From: JAOUEA01 sp963719165
Lineage (GTDB): Bacteria; Actinomycetota; UBA4738; HRBIN12
Assembly (NCBI GenBank): GCA_963719165.1
Contig: CAVRAV010000001.1
Coordinates: 2,170,001 to 2,234,000 of the forward strand
Direction: 5' to 3'
DNA length: 64,000 nt
Both the position numbers and the translations under genes were made by a program. Shown piece after piece: positions 42,163 to 51,864 of the stretch; the stretch's first letter is position 1; every line of letters starts with the position of its first letter. The notes under the pieces were generated by a model. The model ran no database searches, was not told the DNA's origin, and saw only the letters and a list, made by a program, of their open reading frames with translations.

Positions 42163-43087
42163 GTGATCACGCTCACGGTCTACGCGCCCGCGGAGCTCGC
42201 GAACCGCGTCGTCGCCTCGATGGAGGCGATGCCGGGTGTCCATCGCCTCGTGCGCTTGCCTTCCGCGGTGGTGCGCTCGGGGGACGACCTCGTGGCGGCG
42301 GGCCTGGAGCCCGATCATGCGGACGAGGTGATCGACGAGCTCCTTCGGTTGGGTGTCGTCAGGAGCCGCATCGTGCTCTCGGATGCGGCGCTCGCCATCG
42401 TGGAGCCCCGTGCGCGCGAGGCCGCGGGGCTGTGGGATCACGGCGACGACGCCGTCGTTTGGGAAGAGGCGCGAGACGATGCGTTGTTGCGCTCGAGACT
42501 GTCGGCGAGCTACCTGATCCTGATGGCGGTGGCGGGCCTGATCGCCGCGGTGGGCGTCTTCGAGGATCAGCCGGTGCTGATCGTCGGTGCCATGGCGGTC
42601 AGCCCGGACATCCTGCCGGTGACCGCCGCGTGCATGGGCTTTGCCCTCGGCAGCCCGAAGCTGGCGAGGCGTGCGTTGCTCGACGCTCTTCCTGGGGTTC
42701 TTGATGGCGGCCTCCGCGGGGGCCGTGGCCGTCGGCATCGGTCGGCTCCTCGGGGAGTCGCCCACGGCCAGCGGCTTCGGCACAGGGGTCCTCACCAGCT
42801 TCGTCTCCCATCCCCATCTCATCGGCGCGGTCATCGCGGCGGCGGCGGGGCTCGCGGCCATCCTTTCCTTCGAGGGGGGACGCGCGGGTATCGCGGTAGG
42901 TGTGGCGATCTCGGTCACCACGATCCCGGCCGCGGCGGGTCTGGGCGTGGCGATCGGACGCCAGAACTGGCCCAGGGTCCTCGGCTCGCTCGAGGTGCTG
43001 CTCATCAACGTCACGTTCCTCGTCATCGGCGGCGCCGCCACGATCGTGATCCAGCGGGCCTGGCGAGCGCGCCGCCATCGACGGTGA
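42163..43087 (+). CDS. DUF389 membrane protein, frameshifted
   Basis: Read from GTG 42163, the first about 175 residues match DUF389: an N-terminal soluble domain (ITLTVYAPAELANRVVASME), then helices LILMAVAGLIAAVGVFEDQPVLIVGAMAVSPD and ALGSPKLARRAL. Just after this (42676-42686) the frame moves by one base. From then on the second frame (LFLGFLMAASAGAVAVGIGRLL, FVSHPHLIGAVIAAAAGL, VLLINVTFLVIGGA) completes the family pattern to 43087. One surplus base would restore a 307-residue protein. Function unknown; related to TIGR00341 membrane proteins. Sequencing error and real decay are both possible. Confidence 0.75.
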
Positions 43088-43140
43088 ATGACGCGTTCCG
43101 GCCCGCCTCGCGAGGCACCTCGCTTGTGCCCTTGGAGCAC

Positions 43141-43167
43141 TTCGGACTACGCTCAGGCTTGTATAAC
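43141..43167 (+). promoter_or_regulatory. possible promoter of the lipoprotein gene
   Basis: TATAAC at 43162-43167 with TTCGGA 15 bases earlier (43141-43146), about 40 bases before the ATG at 43208. The -10 is good, the -35 weak and the spacer short. Confidence 0.35.
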
Positions 43168-43207
43168 CGAGGAGACCGCCAACGGAGCGCCACCGGGGGA
43201 GAGCAAC

Positions 43208-43708
43208 ATGCGTCCGACCAGGGCTCGCTGGATCATCGCCGTCGCCGCCATCGCTGCGCTGACATCCGTCGCCTGCGCCAGCGACGAGCCTGCAGCCGAA
43301 CAGCCCACTATGTCCATGGCCGACCACGGCACCGGATCGGTCCCCGCCGTCGCGAACGCGTGCCCCACCGAGGGCTGCAAGATCACGTTCATCGATGCGG
43401 CCTCCCACGGCAAGGAGATCGAGGTCACCTGGAAGGCCAACTTCCAGCCCGACGTGTCCAAGAACCACATCCACATCTATTGGGATATCTACACGGCCGA
43501 CCAGGTCACGAGCGACGCGGAGGCACGGGGCGAAGTGCAGGGCGAGTGGGTGCCCACCGATTCCGTTCCGACCTATGTCACGGGAGGCGCGGTGTCGGTG
43601 GCGAGGCGGGGAGGCTCGACCAAGCTCTGTGCCACCGCGGGAGATCGCGACCACGTCGTGATCGACTCGTCGATCGTCGATTGCATCGACGTTTCGGACC
43701 TGCTCTGA
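43208..43708 (+). CDS. small secreted lipoprotein
   Basis: 166 residues from ATG 43208 (upstream GGGGGAGAG). Signal peptide with lipobox TSVAC (C21). The mature domain shows strands KITFIDAASHGKEIEVTWKANF and NHIHIYWDIYTADQV, with Cys pairs ACPTEGC and LC...DC that could form disulfides. It looks like a small extracellular beta-sandwich; no family recognised. It precedes the cyclase-type receptor by 19 bases on the same strand, so the two are likely one operon and the lipoprotein may present a ligand to the receptor. Confidence 0.7.
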   Translation: MRPTRARWIIAVAAIAALTSVACASDEPAAEQPTMSMADHGTGSVPAVANACPTEGCKITFIDAASHGKEIEVTWKANFQPDVSKNHIHIYWDIYTADQVTSDAEARGEVQGEWVPTDSVPTYVTGGAVSVARRGGSTKLCATAGDRDHVVIDSSIVDCIDVSDLL

Positions 43709-43727
43709 GCCCAGGCGAGGAGGGGTC

Positions 43728-46700
43728 TTGGCTTCCTCCGTGACGAGCGAGCGCAGTGGGCCCGCCCTTCGGATCTTCCTGATCGCCGATATCCGCGGCT
43801 ACACGACGTTCACGCAGGAGCGAGGCGATGAGGCCGCGGCGACCCTCGCCATGCGCTTCGCCGGGATCGCGCGTGAGCGACTCTCGGCTGCGGGCGCCAC
43901 GGGACTGCAGTTCCGCGGCGACGAGGTCCTCGCCGTCTTCACGTCCGCCCGCCAGGCGATCCGCAGCGCGGTCGGACTGCAGGATGCGTTCGTCGAGGCG
44001 TCGATCGCAGACCATTCCTTCGCGCTCCCCGTGGGGATCGGCCTTGACGCCGGCGAAGCGGTCGAGGTCGACGACGGGTATCGCGGCGGCGCGTTGAACC
44101 TGGCGGCGCGCCTGTGCTCTATCGCGGGGCCAGGAGAGATCCTGGCCAGTGAGGCGGTCGTTCACCTGGCGAGGCGGGTGGAGGGGGTGGCGCAGGCAGA
44201 CCGCGGAACGGCGCGGCTGAAGGGACTCGCGGAACCGGTGCGCCTCACGCTCCTCACGAAGGAGGGTTGGGATCCGGAGAAAGACGACGATTACCAGCTG
44301 GCCATCGGACGTCGCGCCGGGATCGGCAGCGCCGAGTTCGCCGTCTGCCCGTATCGGGGCCTCGCGGCCTTCCAGCCCGAAGATGCGGATCGGTTCTTCG
44401 GGCGCGAGGAGCTCGTGGCCGAGCTGGTCGAGCGTCTCGACCGCGACCGCGTGCTCTTCGTCGTCGGTCCCTCGGGAAGCGGTAAGTCCTCGGCCGTGCG
44501 GGCCGGCATGGTCCCCGCCATCCGATCGGGGGCCATCGCGGGGAGCGAGCGATGGGCGATCGCCCTGTTCTCCCCACGGGCCACGCCCACCGCGGAGCTC
44601 TGGTACCAGATCAAGCGCGTGGCCCGAGGCTTGGCGATCCCCACCGACGACATCGTCGATCTCTCTTCGACCGCGGGCGTCGCTCAGCTCCGGGCCGTTG
44701 CCGACGCCATCTGTGACGTGACCGGTGGCTTGTTGATCGCGGTCGACCAGTTCGAGGAGCTCTTCACGCTGAGTCCGCGGCGCGAACAGGAGGCGTTCGT
44801 GCAGCTCGTGGCATCGATCGCCGACCCATCAGCGGGGCGCGTGCGGATCGTCATGGTGATGCGGGCCGACTTCTACGGCGTCTGCGCAACCTTCCCGTGG
44901 CTGGCCAAACGGGCGACGGCAAACCAGGCGTTGGTCGGGCCGATGAGCCGTGTCGACCTTCACAAGGTGATCGAGGAGCCGGCCGCCACGAAGGGGTACA
45001 CCCTCGAGGAGGGGCTCGTCGAGGCGGTCTTGGACGATGCCGGCCCCGACGCCGCCGCCCTGCCGCTGATCTCGCATGCCATGGCGGAGACGTGGCGTCG
45101 CCGTGAGGGACGCGTCCTGACCGTGGCGGGCTACCGGGACGCCGGCGGCGTGGCGGGATCGATCGCCCAGACGGCGGACACGCTGATCGAGGCCGCGTTC
45201 GGCGAGGAAGAACGCGAGGCATGCCGGCGCCTGATGCTGCGGCTCGTCGCGCCGGGGGAGGGAACGGTCGACACGCGCCGGCGCCTTCCGTTGCGCGAGC
45301 TCGATCGCGACCCGGATCCCGCGGCCAGCCTGCACGTTGCCGCCGAGATGACGAACGCCCGTTTGCTCACGGCGGACCGCGACTCCCTCGAGATCGCGCA
45401 CGAGGCCCTGCTGCGCAGCTGGCCCCGGCTGCGCCGATGGATCGACGAGGGTCGCGACGACCTGCGGATGCGACAGCGGATCGCGCACGCCGCTGCCGAA
45501 TGGGCATCGCATGAACGCGACGACGACCTGCTGTACCGCGGAACGCCGCTCCAGGCAGGTTCCGAATGGGCTGCTGCGCACGAGGGGTCCCTCGGCGAGG
45601 TTGAGGAAGCGTTCCTCGGTGCAAGCCTTGAGGCGGAGCGAGAGCAGCGGGCGCGGTCCGAGCAAGCGATCCGCCACGGGCGCCGTGTCCGCCGCGTTGC
45701 GGTTGCAGCCCTCGGGGTGCTCGCCGTCGCCGCGATCGCCGCGTCGGTGATCGCCTTCTCCGCCCTGGGCGAGTCGAGGGCGCGCTTCGCCCAGGCGCTC
45801 GCGACCCAGGCCCGGTTGCTCGCCGGGTCCGATCCACGAACGGCGATCGCCCTCGCGGCGGAATCGTCGTCGCGGGCGGGGACCGTCCCGGTCGATGCAC
45901 GCGCCGCCATGGTCGATGCCGGCCTCGCCCTCGCCGCGCCCTTCGTGCTCTCCGGCCCCCCGATCCCCGTGGGCGACGCCTCGACGGTTGCCGTGAGCCC
46001 GGATGGGTCGTTCATCGCCACGGGCAACCGCGATGGGTCCATCTCGACGTGGGCTCCTACCGGTGCGGCGCTGTCCATGGACGTGCCGGGACATTCCCTG
46101 GCCATCGAGGAGATGGACTTCACGCCCGACGGCCGGTGGCTGGTCTCCGGGAGCGACGACACGACCGTGATGCTGTGGGATGTCGCCGACCCCGCGAGCA
46201 TCCCTGCGCCGACCGTGCTCGGAACGACCACCGGCTACGTCTGGAGCGTGGCGGTTTCGCCTGACGGCAGGCTCGCCGCCTCGGCGTCGGAGGACGGAAC
46301 CATCCGGTTGTGGGATCTGGCGCGTCGCCGGCAACAGGGCCCCGTCGTCGCCGATCTCGCGTTCGACGCCCTCACGGTGGCCTTCAGCCCCGACGGGAAG
46401 CTCCTGCTCGTCGGCGACGGTCGCGGCGACATCACGGGTTGGTCGGTCGAAGATCGACGCATCGTGGTTCCTACGTTCTCGGCACACCGAAGCGATATCT
46501 GGGAGATCGAGTTCAACCGCGACGGGTCGCGGTTCGCGACCGCGAGCAGCGACGGCCGCGTCCGCGTGTGGGACACGAAGACGCTCGCGATGGTCGCCGA
46601 GCCGTTCGAGCGCTCCGCGTATGACGTCCGCGGAGCGCTGCTGATCGGAAGTGATGTGGTCGGGGGTGACGAGCAAGGGCGGCTGCTGGTCGCGCCCGTC

Positions 46701-47823
46701 GATCGTTCGGCGCGACCCACGGCGACCGCGCCCGGAGCGGCCCAAGTCGTCGACGCGCTCTTGGGGTGGGGGGACGCTTGCCACGTTGGGCTTCGACCAG
46801 CGGATGCAGCTGTGGTCGAAGGGTGGCGAGGCCATGGCCACGGTGATCAGCGGCCAGCCCGACGGCGCGTTCGGGCTGGCGGCGAGCCCGGACGGATCCC
46901 GCCTGGCCGTGGGCGACGGCGACGGCAACGTCACGGTGTTCGACGCGGACTCGGGTGAACCTCAGGTGGGGCCCATCCATCTCCACGACGGCCGGGTCGG
47001 GGCGCTCGCATTCTCCGACGACGGTACGAAGATCGCGTCGGGTGGCCAGGACGGGACCCTGACCGTGGTCGACGCCGCAACTGGCGAATCCGCCGCCGGT
47101 CCCTCGATCGCAGGAGCTGAGATCACCGACGTGCTCTGGGACGGGGATCTGCTCGTGGCGGGCGACGCGGGCGGGACCGTGAGCCTGTGGCGCGGGTCGA
47201 GCTCGCAGGGGGACCTCACGCCCATGACCCAAGGCGAGGCGACGCCCACGACCCAGGCGATCACCGACATGGCGCTCTCGAGCGACGGAACGCTGGCCGT
47301 CGCCGACCAGCTGGGTACGGTTCGCCTTTGGGATCTGGGCGACCGGCGCCAGCTGGGAGAGCCGATCGCCGCCGGCGACGGCAACACGATCTCGGGCGTG
47401 GCGTGGTCGGCGGACGGAGCGACCCTCGCCACGGCGAGCGCCGATGAACAGGTCACGCTGTGGGACGCCGCCTCTCGGGAGGCGAAGGGCACGCTCACCC
47501 CGCAGCCCGGAGGGGCGCTGAGCGTCGCGTTCCTGAGCGACGGGGCCACGATCGTGACCACGAGCGGCTATGGGGCGGTCCGCTTGTGGGACGCCGCCCA
47601 GATGGTGACGCTGGGCGGTGTCTTGCCCGGCCACGAGGGCAACGTCGGGCGCTCGGTCGCGCTTCCCGACATGCGGTTCGCGACCAGCTCCGAGGACGGT
47701 AGCGTGCGGATCTGGGACGTGCTGGATGCCGAGCGCGCCTGCGAGCGCGCCGCGGGTACGCTCGGTCCCCCCGAGCTCAGCCACTACCTCGGCGGCGACC
47801 AGGCTCCGACCGCTTGCGGCTGA
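43728..47823 (+). CDS. class III cyclase - nSTAND1 ATPase - WD40 receptor, frameshifted
   Basis: Intact length would be 1364 residues after removing one base. The cyclase domain (1-190) has D21 (LIADIRGYT), the second metal Asp in FRGDEVLAVF and the Asn in GGALNLAARLC, so it may be active. nSTAND1 from about 206 (CPYRGLAAFQPEDADRFFGRE), Walker A GPSGSGKSS (about 246), Walker B LLIAVDQFEELF. A membrane helix follows at about 655-680 (VAVAALGVLAVAAIAASVIAF), then 14 propeller repeats. The frame changes by +1 near the G run at 46768-46773 in repeat 7; frame 1 ends at 46958 and the second frame goes on to 47823. Same core as the kinase receptor at 30962. Confidence 0.85.
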
Positions 47824-47917
47824 GGATGGGTTCGCGCGCGCGTCGCCACAGAAGCTTCACCAGACCGTAACCTGCGAACCAGCCGAAGAAGGCTCGTGCC
47901 TCGTAGCCTCGATGCAT
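47777..47917 (-). CDS. possible small membrane protein (46 residues)
   Basis: Read from ATG 47917, with a GGAGG ribosome site about 5 bases upstream. It encodes HRGYEARAFFGWFAGYGLVKLLWRR, a short amphipathic/membrane segment, then a basic tail. Its 3' part overlaps the end of the cyclase receptor by 47 bases, and its start is head-to-head with mgsA. No homologue recognised. Could be a chance ORF. Confidence 0.35.
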   Translation of the reverse strand: MHRGYEARAFFGWFAGYGLVKLLWRRAREPILSRKRSEPGRRRGSG

Positions 47918-48371
47918 GGCTTCCTCCATGGGCATCCCACAGCGAGACGATGCGTCCGGCGGCGCCGTTCTGGCCCTCGTAGCGCACGACGAGAAGAAGG
48001 ACGACCTCTTGCGTCTGGCTCGTCGCTACCGTGCCGCGCTGGCGAACCTCCGTCTCATCGCGACCGGGCACACGGGCGCGATCCTCGCAGGGGAGCTCGA
48101 CCTGGAGGTCGAACGCGTGCACAGCGGGCCGATGGGCGGCGACCTGGAGATCGGCGCCCGCATCGTGTCGGGCGACGTCGACGCCGTGGTGTTCCTGAGG
48201 GATCCGCTGGCGGCGCACCCGCACGAGCCGGACATCCAGGCGCTGCTCAAGGTGTGCGACGTGCACGGCGTGCCCGTGGCGACGAACCTCGCGTCGGCGG
48301 AGATCCTGCTGCGATCCCTGTCACAGGCGATGTGGTGGGGCCGAGGAGCCGGGGTCGCGGCCGGGCTCTAG
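47916..48371 (+). CDS. mgsA: methylglyoxal synthase
   Basis: 151 residues. It converts dihydroxyacetone phosphate to methylglyoxal. The blocks LALVAHDEKKDDLLRLA, LIATGHTGAIL, HSGPMGGDLEIGARI and VVFLRDPLAAHPHEPDIQALL match the phosphate-binding and catalytic-Asp regions of MgsA. The first ATG (47916) has no clear ribosome site; ATG 47928 is an alternative start. It is divergent from the small putative ORF. Confidence 0.9.
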   Translation: MASSMGIPQRDDASGGAVLALVAHDEKKDDLLRLARRYRAALANLRLIATGHTGAILAGELDLEVERVHSGPMGGDLEIGARIVSGDVDAVVFLRDPLAAHPHEPDIQALLKVCDVHGVPVATNLASAEILLRSLSQAMWWGRGAGVAAGL

Positions 48372-48391
48372 ATGAATCGTGGGGCCCCGGC

Positions 48392-49618
48392 ATGGACGTG
48401 ATCGTCGCGGGGGCGGGCATCGGCGGTCTCGTGACGGCGCTGACGCTGAGCCGAGCGGGCCATCGCGCACGCGTGTATGAGTCTGCGCGGGAGATCCGGC
48501 CCCTCGGGGTGGGGATCAACGTGTTGCCCCACGCGATGGCGGTCCTCGACGACCTGGGGTTGATGGAGCAACTCCTCCCTCTGGGTGTGGCAACCGGCGA
48601 GTTGGCGTACTTCAACCGCCACGGTCAGCTGATCTGGCGCGAGCCGCGCGGGCTCGAGGCCGGATACGACGTGCCGCAGCTTTCCGTCCACCGCGGTTCG
48701 CTCCAACTCGCGTTGCTCGAGGCCGTCGAGGCTCGTTCGGGCGCGGACGCCGTCATTCGCGGTCATCACCTCGTATCGTTTGACAGCGGTGGGCGGCGCG
48801 TGCGGGCGACGTTCCTCGACCGTACCGCCGATGCCCACGTCCACGTCGAAGGCGACGTCTTGATCGGCGCCGACGGCATCCACTCGGCCACCCGCCGCAG
48901 GTTCTATCCCGAGGAGGGTTCACCGCACTGGAGCGGCAACATCTTGTGGAGGGCGACAAGCGTTGCGCCCGCGTTCCTCACGGGACGTTCCATGGTGATG
49001 ATCGGCACGCGACCGCACAAGTTTGTCGCCTATCCGATCAGTGGTCCCGATCGCATTGGCCGCGCGACGATCAACTGGGTTGCGGAGCTGGATCGCCGCG
49101 ATTGGCCTTTGCCATCGCAGGAGGATTGGAATCGGGTCGGAGATGAGAAGGTTTTCCTTCCGCGATTCGAGGGATGGCGGTTCCCCTGGCTCGACGTGCC
49201 GACGCTGATCCGCGAGGCGGCCACGGTCTATGAGTTCCCGATGGTTGATCGTGACCCGCTGCCCCGATGGACCTTCGGTCGAGTCACCCTGCTCGGCGAC
49301 GCGGCGCACCCGATGTATCCGATCGGATCCAACGGCGCGTCGCAAGCGATCCTGGACGCTTCCTCACTCGAGCGAACGATCCGCGAGGAAGCGACCGTCG
49401 AGGAAGGGCTGGCCAGATACGAGGCTGAGCGCCTCCCCGCGACGGCGGCGATCGTCCAGTCGAATCGGCGGCACGGGCCCGAGCGCGTCCTCGACCTTGC
49501 CGAAGAACGGGCGCCGGAGGGGTTCGCGGATCCCGCGGAGATCTTCGCGCCAGGCGAGCTGGGCGCGATCGCCGCCTCCTACAAGCAGGTGGCGGGCTTC
49601 ACTCCTCACGCCCGGTGA
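48392..49618 (+). CDS. FAD-dependent monooxygenase (flavin-dependent aromatic hydroxylase type)
   Basis: 408 residues from ATG 48392. Group A flavin monooxygenase fold: FAD motif DVIVAGAGIGGLVTALTLSRAGH, GVGINVLPHAM, RGSLQLALLEAVE, the DG motif LIGADGIHSATRR, and the second FAD motif GRVTLLGDAAHPMYPIGSNGASQAILDA. This subgroup includes salicylate hydroxylase and PhzS-like enzymes. The substrate is unknown. It overlaps the convergent YciI-like gene by 20 bases. Confidence 0.88.
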   Translation: MDVIVAGAGIGGLVTALTLSRAGHRARVYESAREIRPLGVGINVLPHAMAVLDDLGLMEQLLPLGVATGELAYFNRHGQLIWREPRGLEAGYDVPQLSVHRGSLQLALLEAVEARSGADAVIRGHHLVSFDSGGRRVRATFLDRTADAHVHVEGDVLIGADGIHSATRRRFYPEEGSPHWSGNILWRATSVAPAFLTGRSMVMIGTRPHKFVAYPISGPDRIGRATINWVAELDRRDWPLPSQEDWNRVGDEKVFLPRFEGWRFPWLDVPTLIREAATVYEFPMVDRDPLPRWTFGRVTLLGDAAHPMYPIGSNGASQAILDASSLERTIREEATVEEGLARYEAERLPATAAIVQSNRRHGPERVLDLAEERAPEGFADPAEIFAPGELGAIAASYKQVAGFTPHAR

Positions 49619-49922
49619 TCGGGTCCGATTCCAGCCAACGCCCGGCGCTGGGCCGGAACGAGCGAACCTCGACCGCCCTCCACACGTCGCCGAGGATATA
49701 GGGGTCGGCGGCCCTCCACGCGTCGAGCTCCTCGCGCCCCGGGAACGAGGCGACGATCATCGAGCCGATCGCCGTGTCGCCTTCGATCAGCGCGCCGCCG
49801 AGCAGTATCTGGCCGCGCTCCTCGAACTCGGCGTTGTAGGAAAGGTGGGCGGGTCGTGCACGAGCTCGTCGCGACGGTGCGTCCGGGTCGTTCCCGTCCT
49901 TGGCGATGATCACGAACAGCAT
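49599..49922 (-). CDS. YciI-like protein
   Basis: 107 residues from ATG 49922. The ferredoxin-like fold has LFVIIAKDGND at the start, HLSYNAEFEERGQILLGGAL (the His and Asp/Glu that cluster at the putative active site) and DPYILGDVWRAVEVRSFRP. Biochemical role unresolved; some relatives act as dehalogenases or bind small acids. An upstream ATG at 49970 would add 16 Arg-rich residues. It overlaps the monooxygenase 3' end. Confidence 0.8.
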   Translation of the reverse strand: MLFVIIAKDGNDPDAPSRRARARPAHLSYNAEFEERGQILLGGALIEGDTAIGSMIVASFPGREELDAWRAADPYILGDVWRAVEVRSFRPSAGRWLESDPITGREE

Positions 49923-50102
49923 CTCGCGTCCCAACTTCCGCCTGCCGTAAGGCCGTCTCCGGCGGCTCACCGTATGCGAGATGACGCGGTGCGGCTACAG
50001 CACTGGCTGGATCTCGAGGTTGTCGGCAGTCCGATGCTCGTCCCCGGCCAGCGGCTGGGGCAGACGCGCGATGACCTCGAAGCGCGTACCGTGGCGGCTA
50101 TC

Positions 50103-51293
50103 GTGGTGGCAAACGTCGAACCGTTCACCATCTGGGTCGATGATGCGGTACTCGATGATCTCCGCGCCCGGATCCGAGCGACTCGATGGCCTTCCCCGGC
50201 GCCCGGTGCGTCGTGGTCGCAGGGCACGGACCTTGCGTACCTGCGACGCACACTTGCCTACTGGGCAGACGCGTTCGATTGGCGCGCCCAGGAGCGCGAG
50301 CTGAACCGATTCGAACACTTCCGGGTCGACATCGACGGCGCGTGGACGCACTTCGTCCACGCTCGCGCCGATAACGGGAGTGCGATCCCACTGATCCTCA
50401 CGCACGGCTGGCCCAGCGCCTTCGTGGAGCTGCTGCCGCTGGTGCCGCTGCTGACGGATCCGGTTGCTCACGGGATCAGCGGTCCCGCGTTCCATGTCGT
50501 GATCCCATCGCTACCCGGCTACGGCTTTTCGGAGCGCTCGGCTCACGAGAACTACCGCTCGGTCGCGCGCCGCTGGCATCGGCTCATGCGCAGCCTCGGT
50601 TACGAACGTTACGGAGCCTGCGGCGGGGACTTCGGCGCCGGCGTAACGAGCCTGATGGCGCTCGACGACCCCGCGCCATTGATCGGCATCCACCTCAGCA
50701 ACCTGGAGCTCATGCCGCAGACGGGCGCGGGCGTACGACCGCTGTCGGACGCCGAGCGGAGCTACCTGTCGGAGCGCCAGGCCTGGGCAGACGTGGAGCG
50801 AGGCTATGGTGCGATCCAATCGACGAAGCCTCAAACGCTCGCCTACGCATTGAACGACTCGCCCGCCGGCCTCGCCGCCTGGGTCCTGGAGAAATGGCGA
50901 TCCTGGAGCGACTCCGGGGGCGATCTCGACAGGCGCTTCTCGCGCGACTTCCTCCTGACGATCGTGACGATGTATTGGGCCACCGGCACCATCGGCACGT
51001 CGATGCGCGACTACTTCGACAACCGCTGGCGTGCGATCGAGCTTGGGGTTGATGACGTCGTCGAGGTTCCGACGGCCATCGCCAACTTCGCACGCCAGTT
51101 CGCCTTCGAAGGAGAGCCACCACGCGAATGGGCTGAACGGCTGTACGACGTGCGCCGGTGGACGCCGATGCCGCGCGGCGGTCATTTCGCGCCGGTGGAG
51201 GAACCGGAGCTGCTCGCCCGGGACATCGCGGCATTCTTCGCAGGTCTCGAGTCGCCTAGTACTGAGGCGCTGCGCGGCTCACCACGCACGTAG
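50103..51293 (+). CDS. epoxide hydrolase with EHN domain
   Basis: About 396 residues from GTG 50103; upstream GTG 50091 or ATG 49974 are alternatives with poor ribosome sites. The N-terminal EHN domain (VEPFTIWVDDAVLDDLRARI, ATRWP, WADAFDWRAQERELNRFEHFRVDIDG) precedes an alpha/beta hydrolase fold with oxyanion HGWPSAF, nucleophile D176 in GGDFGAG and catalytic His H361 (RGGHFAP). It opens epoxides by forming a covalent Asp ester. Typical microsomal-like bacterial length. No neighbouring epoxide-forming enzyme apart from the flavin monooxygenase upstream. Confidence 0.87.
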   Translation: MVANVEPFTIWVDDAVLDDLRARIRATRWPSPAPGASWSQGTDLAYLRRTLAYWADAFDWRAQERELNRFEHFRVDIDGAWTHFVHARADNGSAIPLILTHGWPSAFVELLPLVPLLTDPVAHGISGPAFHVVIPSLPGYGFSERSAHENYRSVARRWHRLMRSLGYERYGACGGDFGAGVTSLMALDDPAPLIGIHLSNLELMPQTGAGVRPLSDAERSYLSERQAWADVERGYGAIQSTKPQTLAYALNDSPAGLAAWVLEKWRSWSDSGGDLDRRFSRDFLLTIVTMYWATGTIGTSMRDYFDNRWRAIELGVDDVVEVPTAIANFARQFAFEGEPPREWAERLYDVRRWTPMPRGGHFAPVEEPELLARDIAAFFAGLESPSTEALRGSPRT

Positions 51294-51331
51294 GGTGGTA
51301 ATCGGTATCCGGACCCCAATGGATGTGCCCC

Positions 51332-51784
51332 ATGGCCTCGTCCCAGTCTCAGATCGTCGTCACGGCCGCCCAGCAGCGGTTCGCCTCCTGGATGACGGAC
51401 GCGCTGGTCTACATCGTGGTGCTGAACCTGTTCGTCGAACACGCACGTGAGGTGGTGATCGATTCCTTCAGCATCTCGATCCTCACCGCCATCCTGCTGA
51501 AGCTCATGCTGGACGCTCTGCTCGGCGTCGAGCACCGGGTTTCGGCGTACTTCGCGACCAGGCAGGGGACCGTGTTCAAGATCCTCGGGCCACTGACGGT
51601 CTTTTCGATCCTCTTCTTCAGCAAGTTCCTCATCCTGGAGGTCGTGAACTTCGTCTTCGGGGACCATGTCGCGCTGGGACACTTCGTCGAGGTCGCTGCG
51701 ATCGTCATCACGATGATCGTCGCGACCCGGGTCTTGCGCGCCGTCTACACCCGCCTGGGCGGTCCCGTCGCCGGTCGCCGGTGA
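51332..51784 (+). CDS. four-helix integral membrane protein of unknown function
   Basis: 150 residues from ATG 51332 (ATG 51323 adds three). Four hydrophobic helices: DALVYIVVLNLFVEHA, ISILTAILLKLMLDALLG, ILGPLTVFSILFFSKFLILE, and VEVAAIVITMIVATRV. There is no motif I can link to a family. The RFASWMTD lead and short loops suggest a small multi-pass protein. Nearest neighbour is the convergent DsrE-like gene. Confidence 0.7.
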   Translation: MASSQSQIVVTAAQQRFASWMTDALVYIVVLNLFVEHAREVVIDSFSISILTAILLKLMLDALLGVEHRVSAYFATRQGTVFKILGPLTVFSILFFSKFLILEVVNFVFGDHVALGHFVEVAAIVITMIVATRVLRAVYTRLGGPVAGRR

Positions 51785-51864
51785 GCGAGCAGGCGAAGGG
51801 ATCCGCGGTCCCCTCCGAGCGCGACGGTCCCGACGGCGCTCCATGAAGCGCGTGGGGGGCGACC

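Noticed and set aside
30962..47823. Anti-phage defence island around the STAND proteins
   Set aside because: STAND ATPases occur in defence, but no nuclease, restriction, toxin, CRISPR or phage gene is near; the context looks like envelope signalling.
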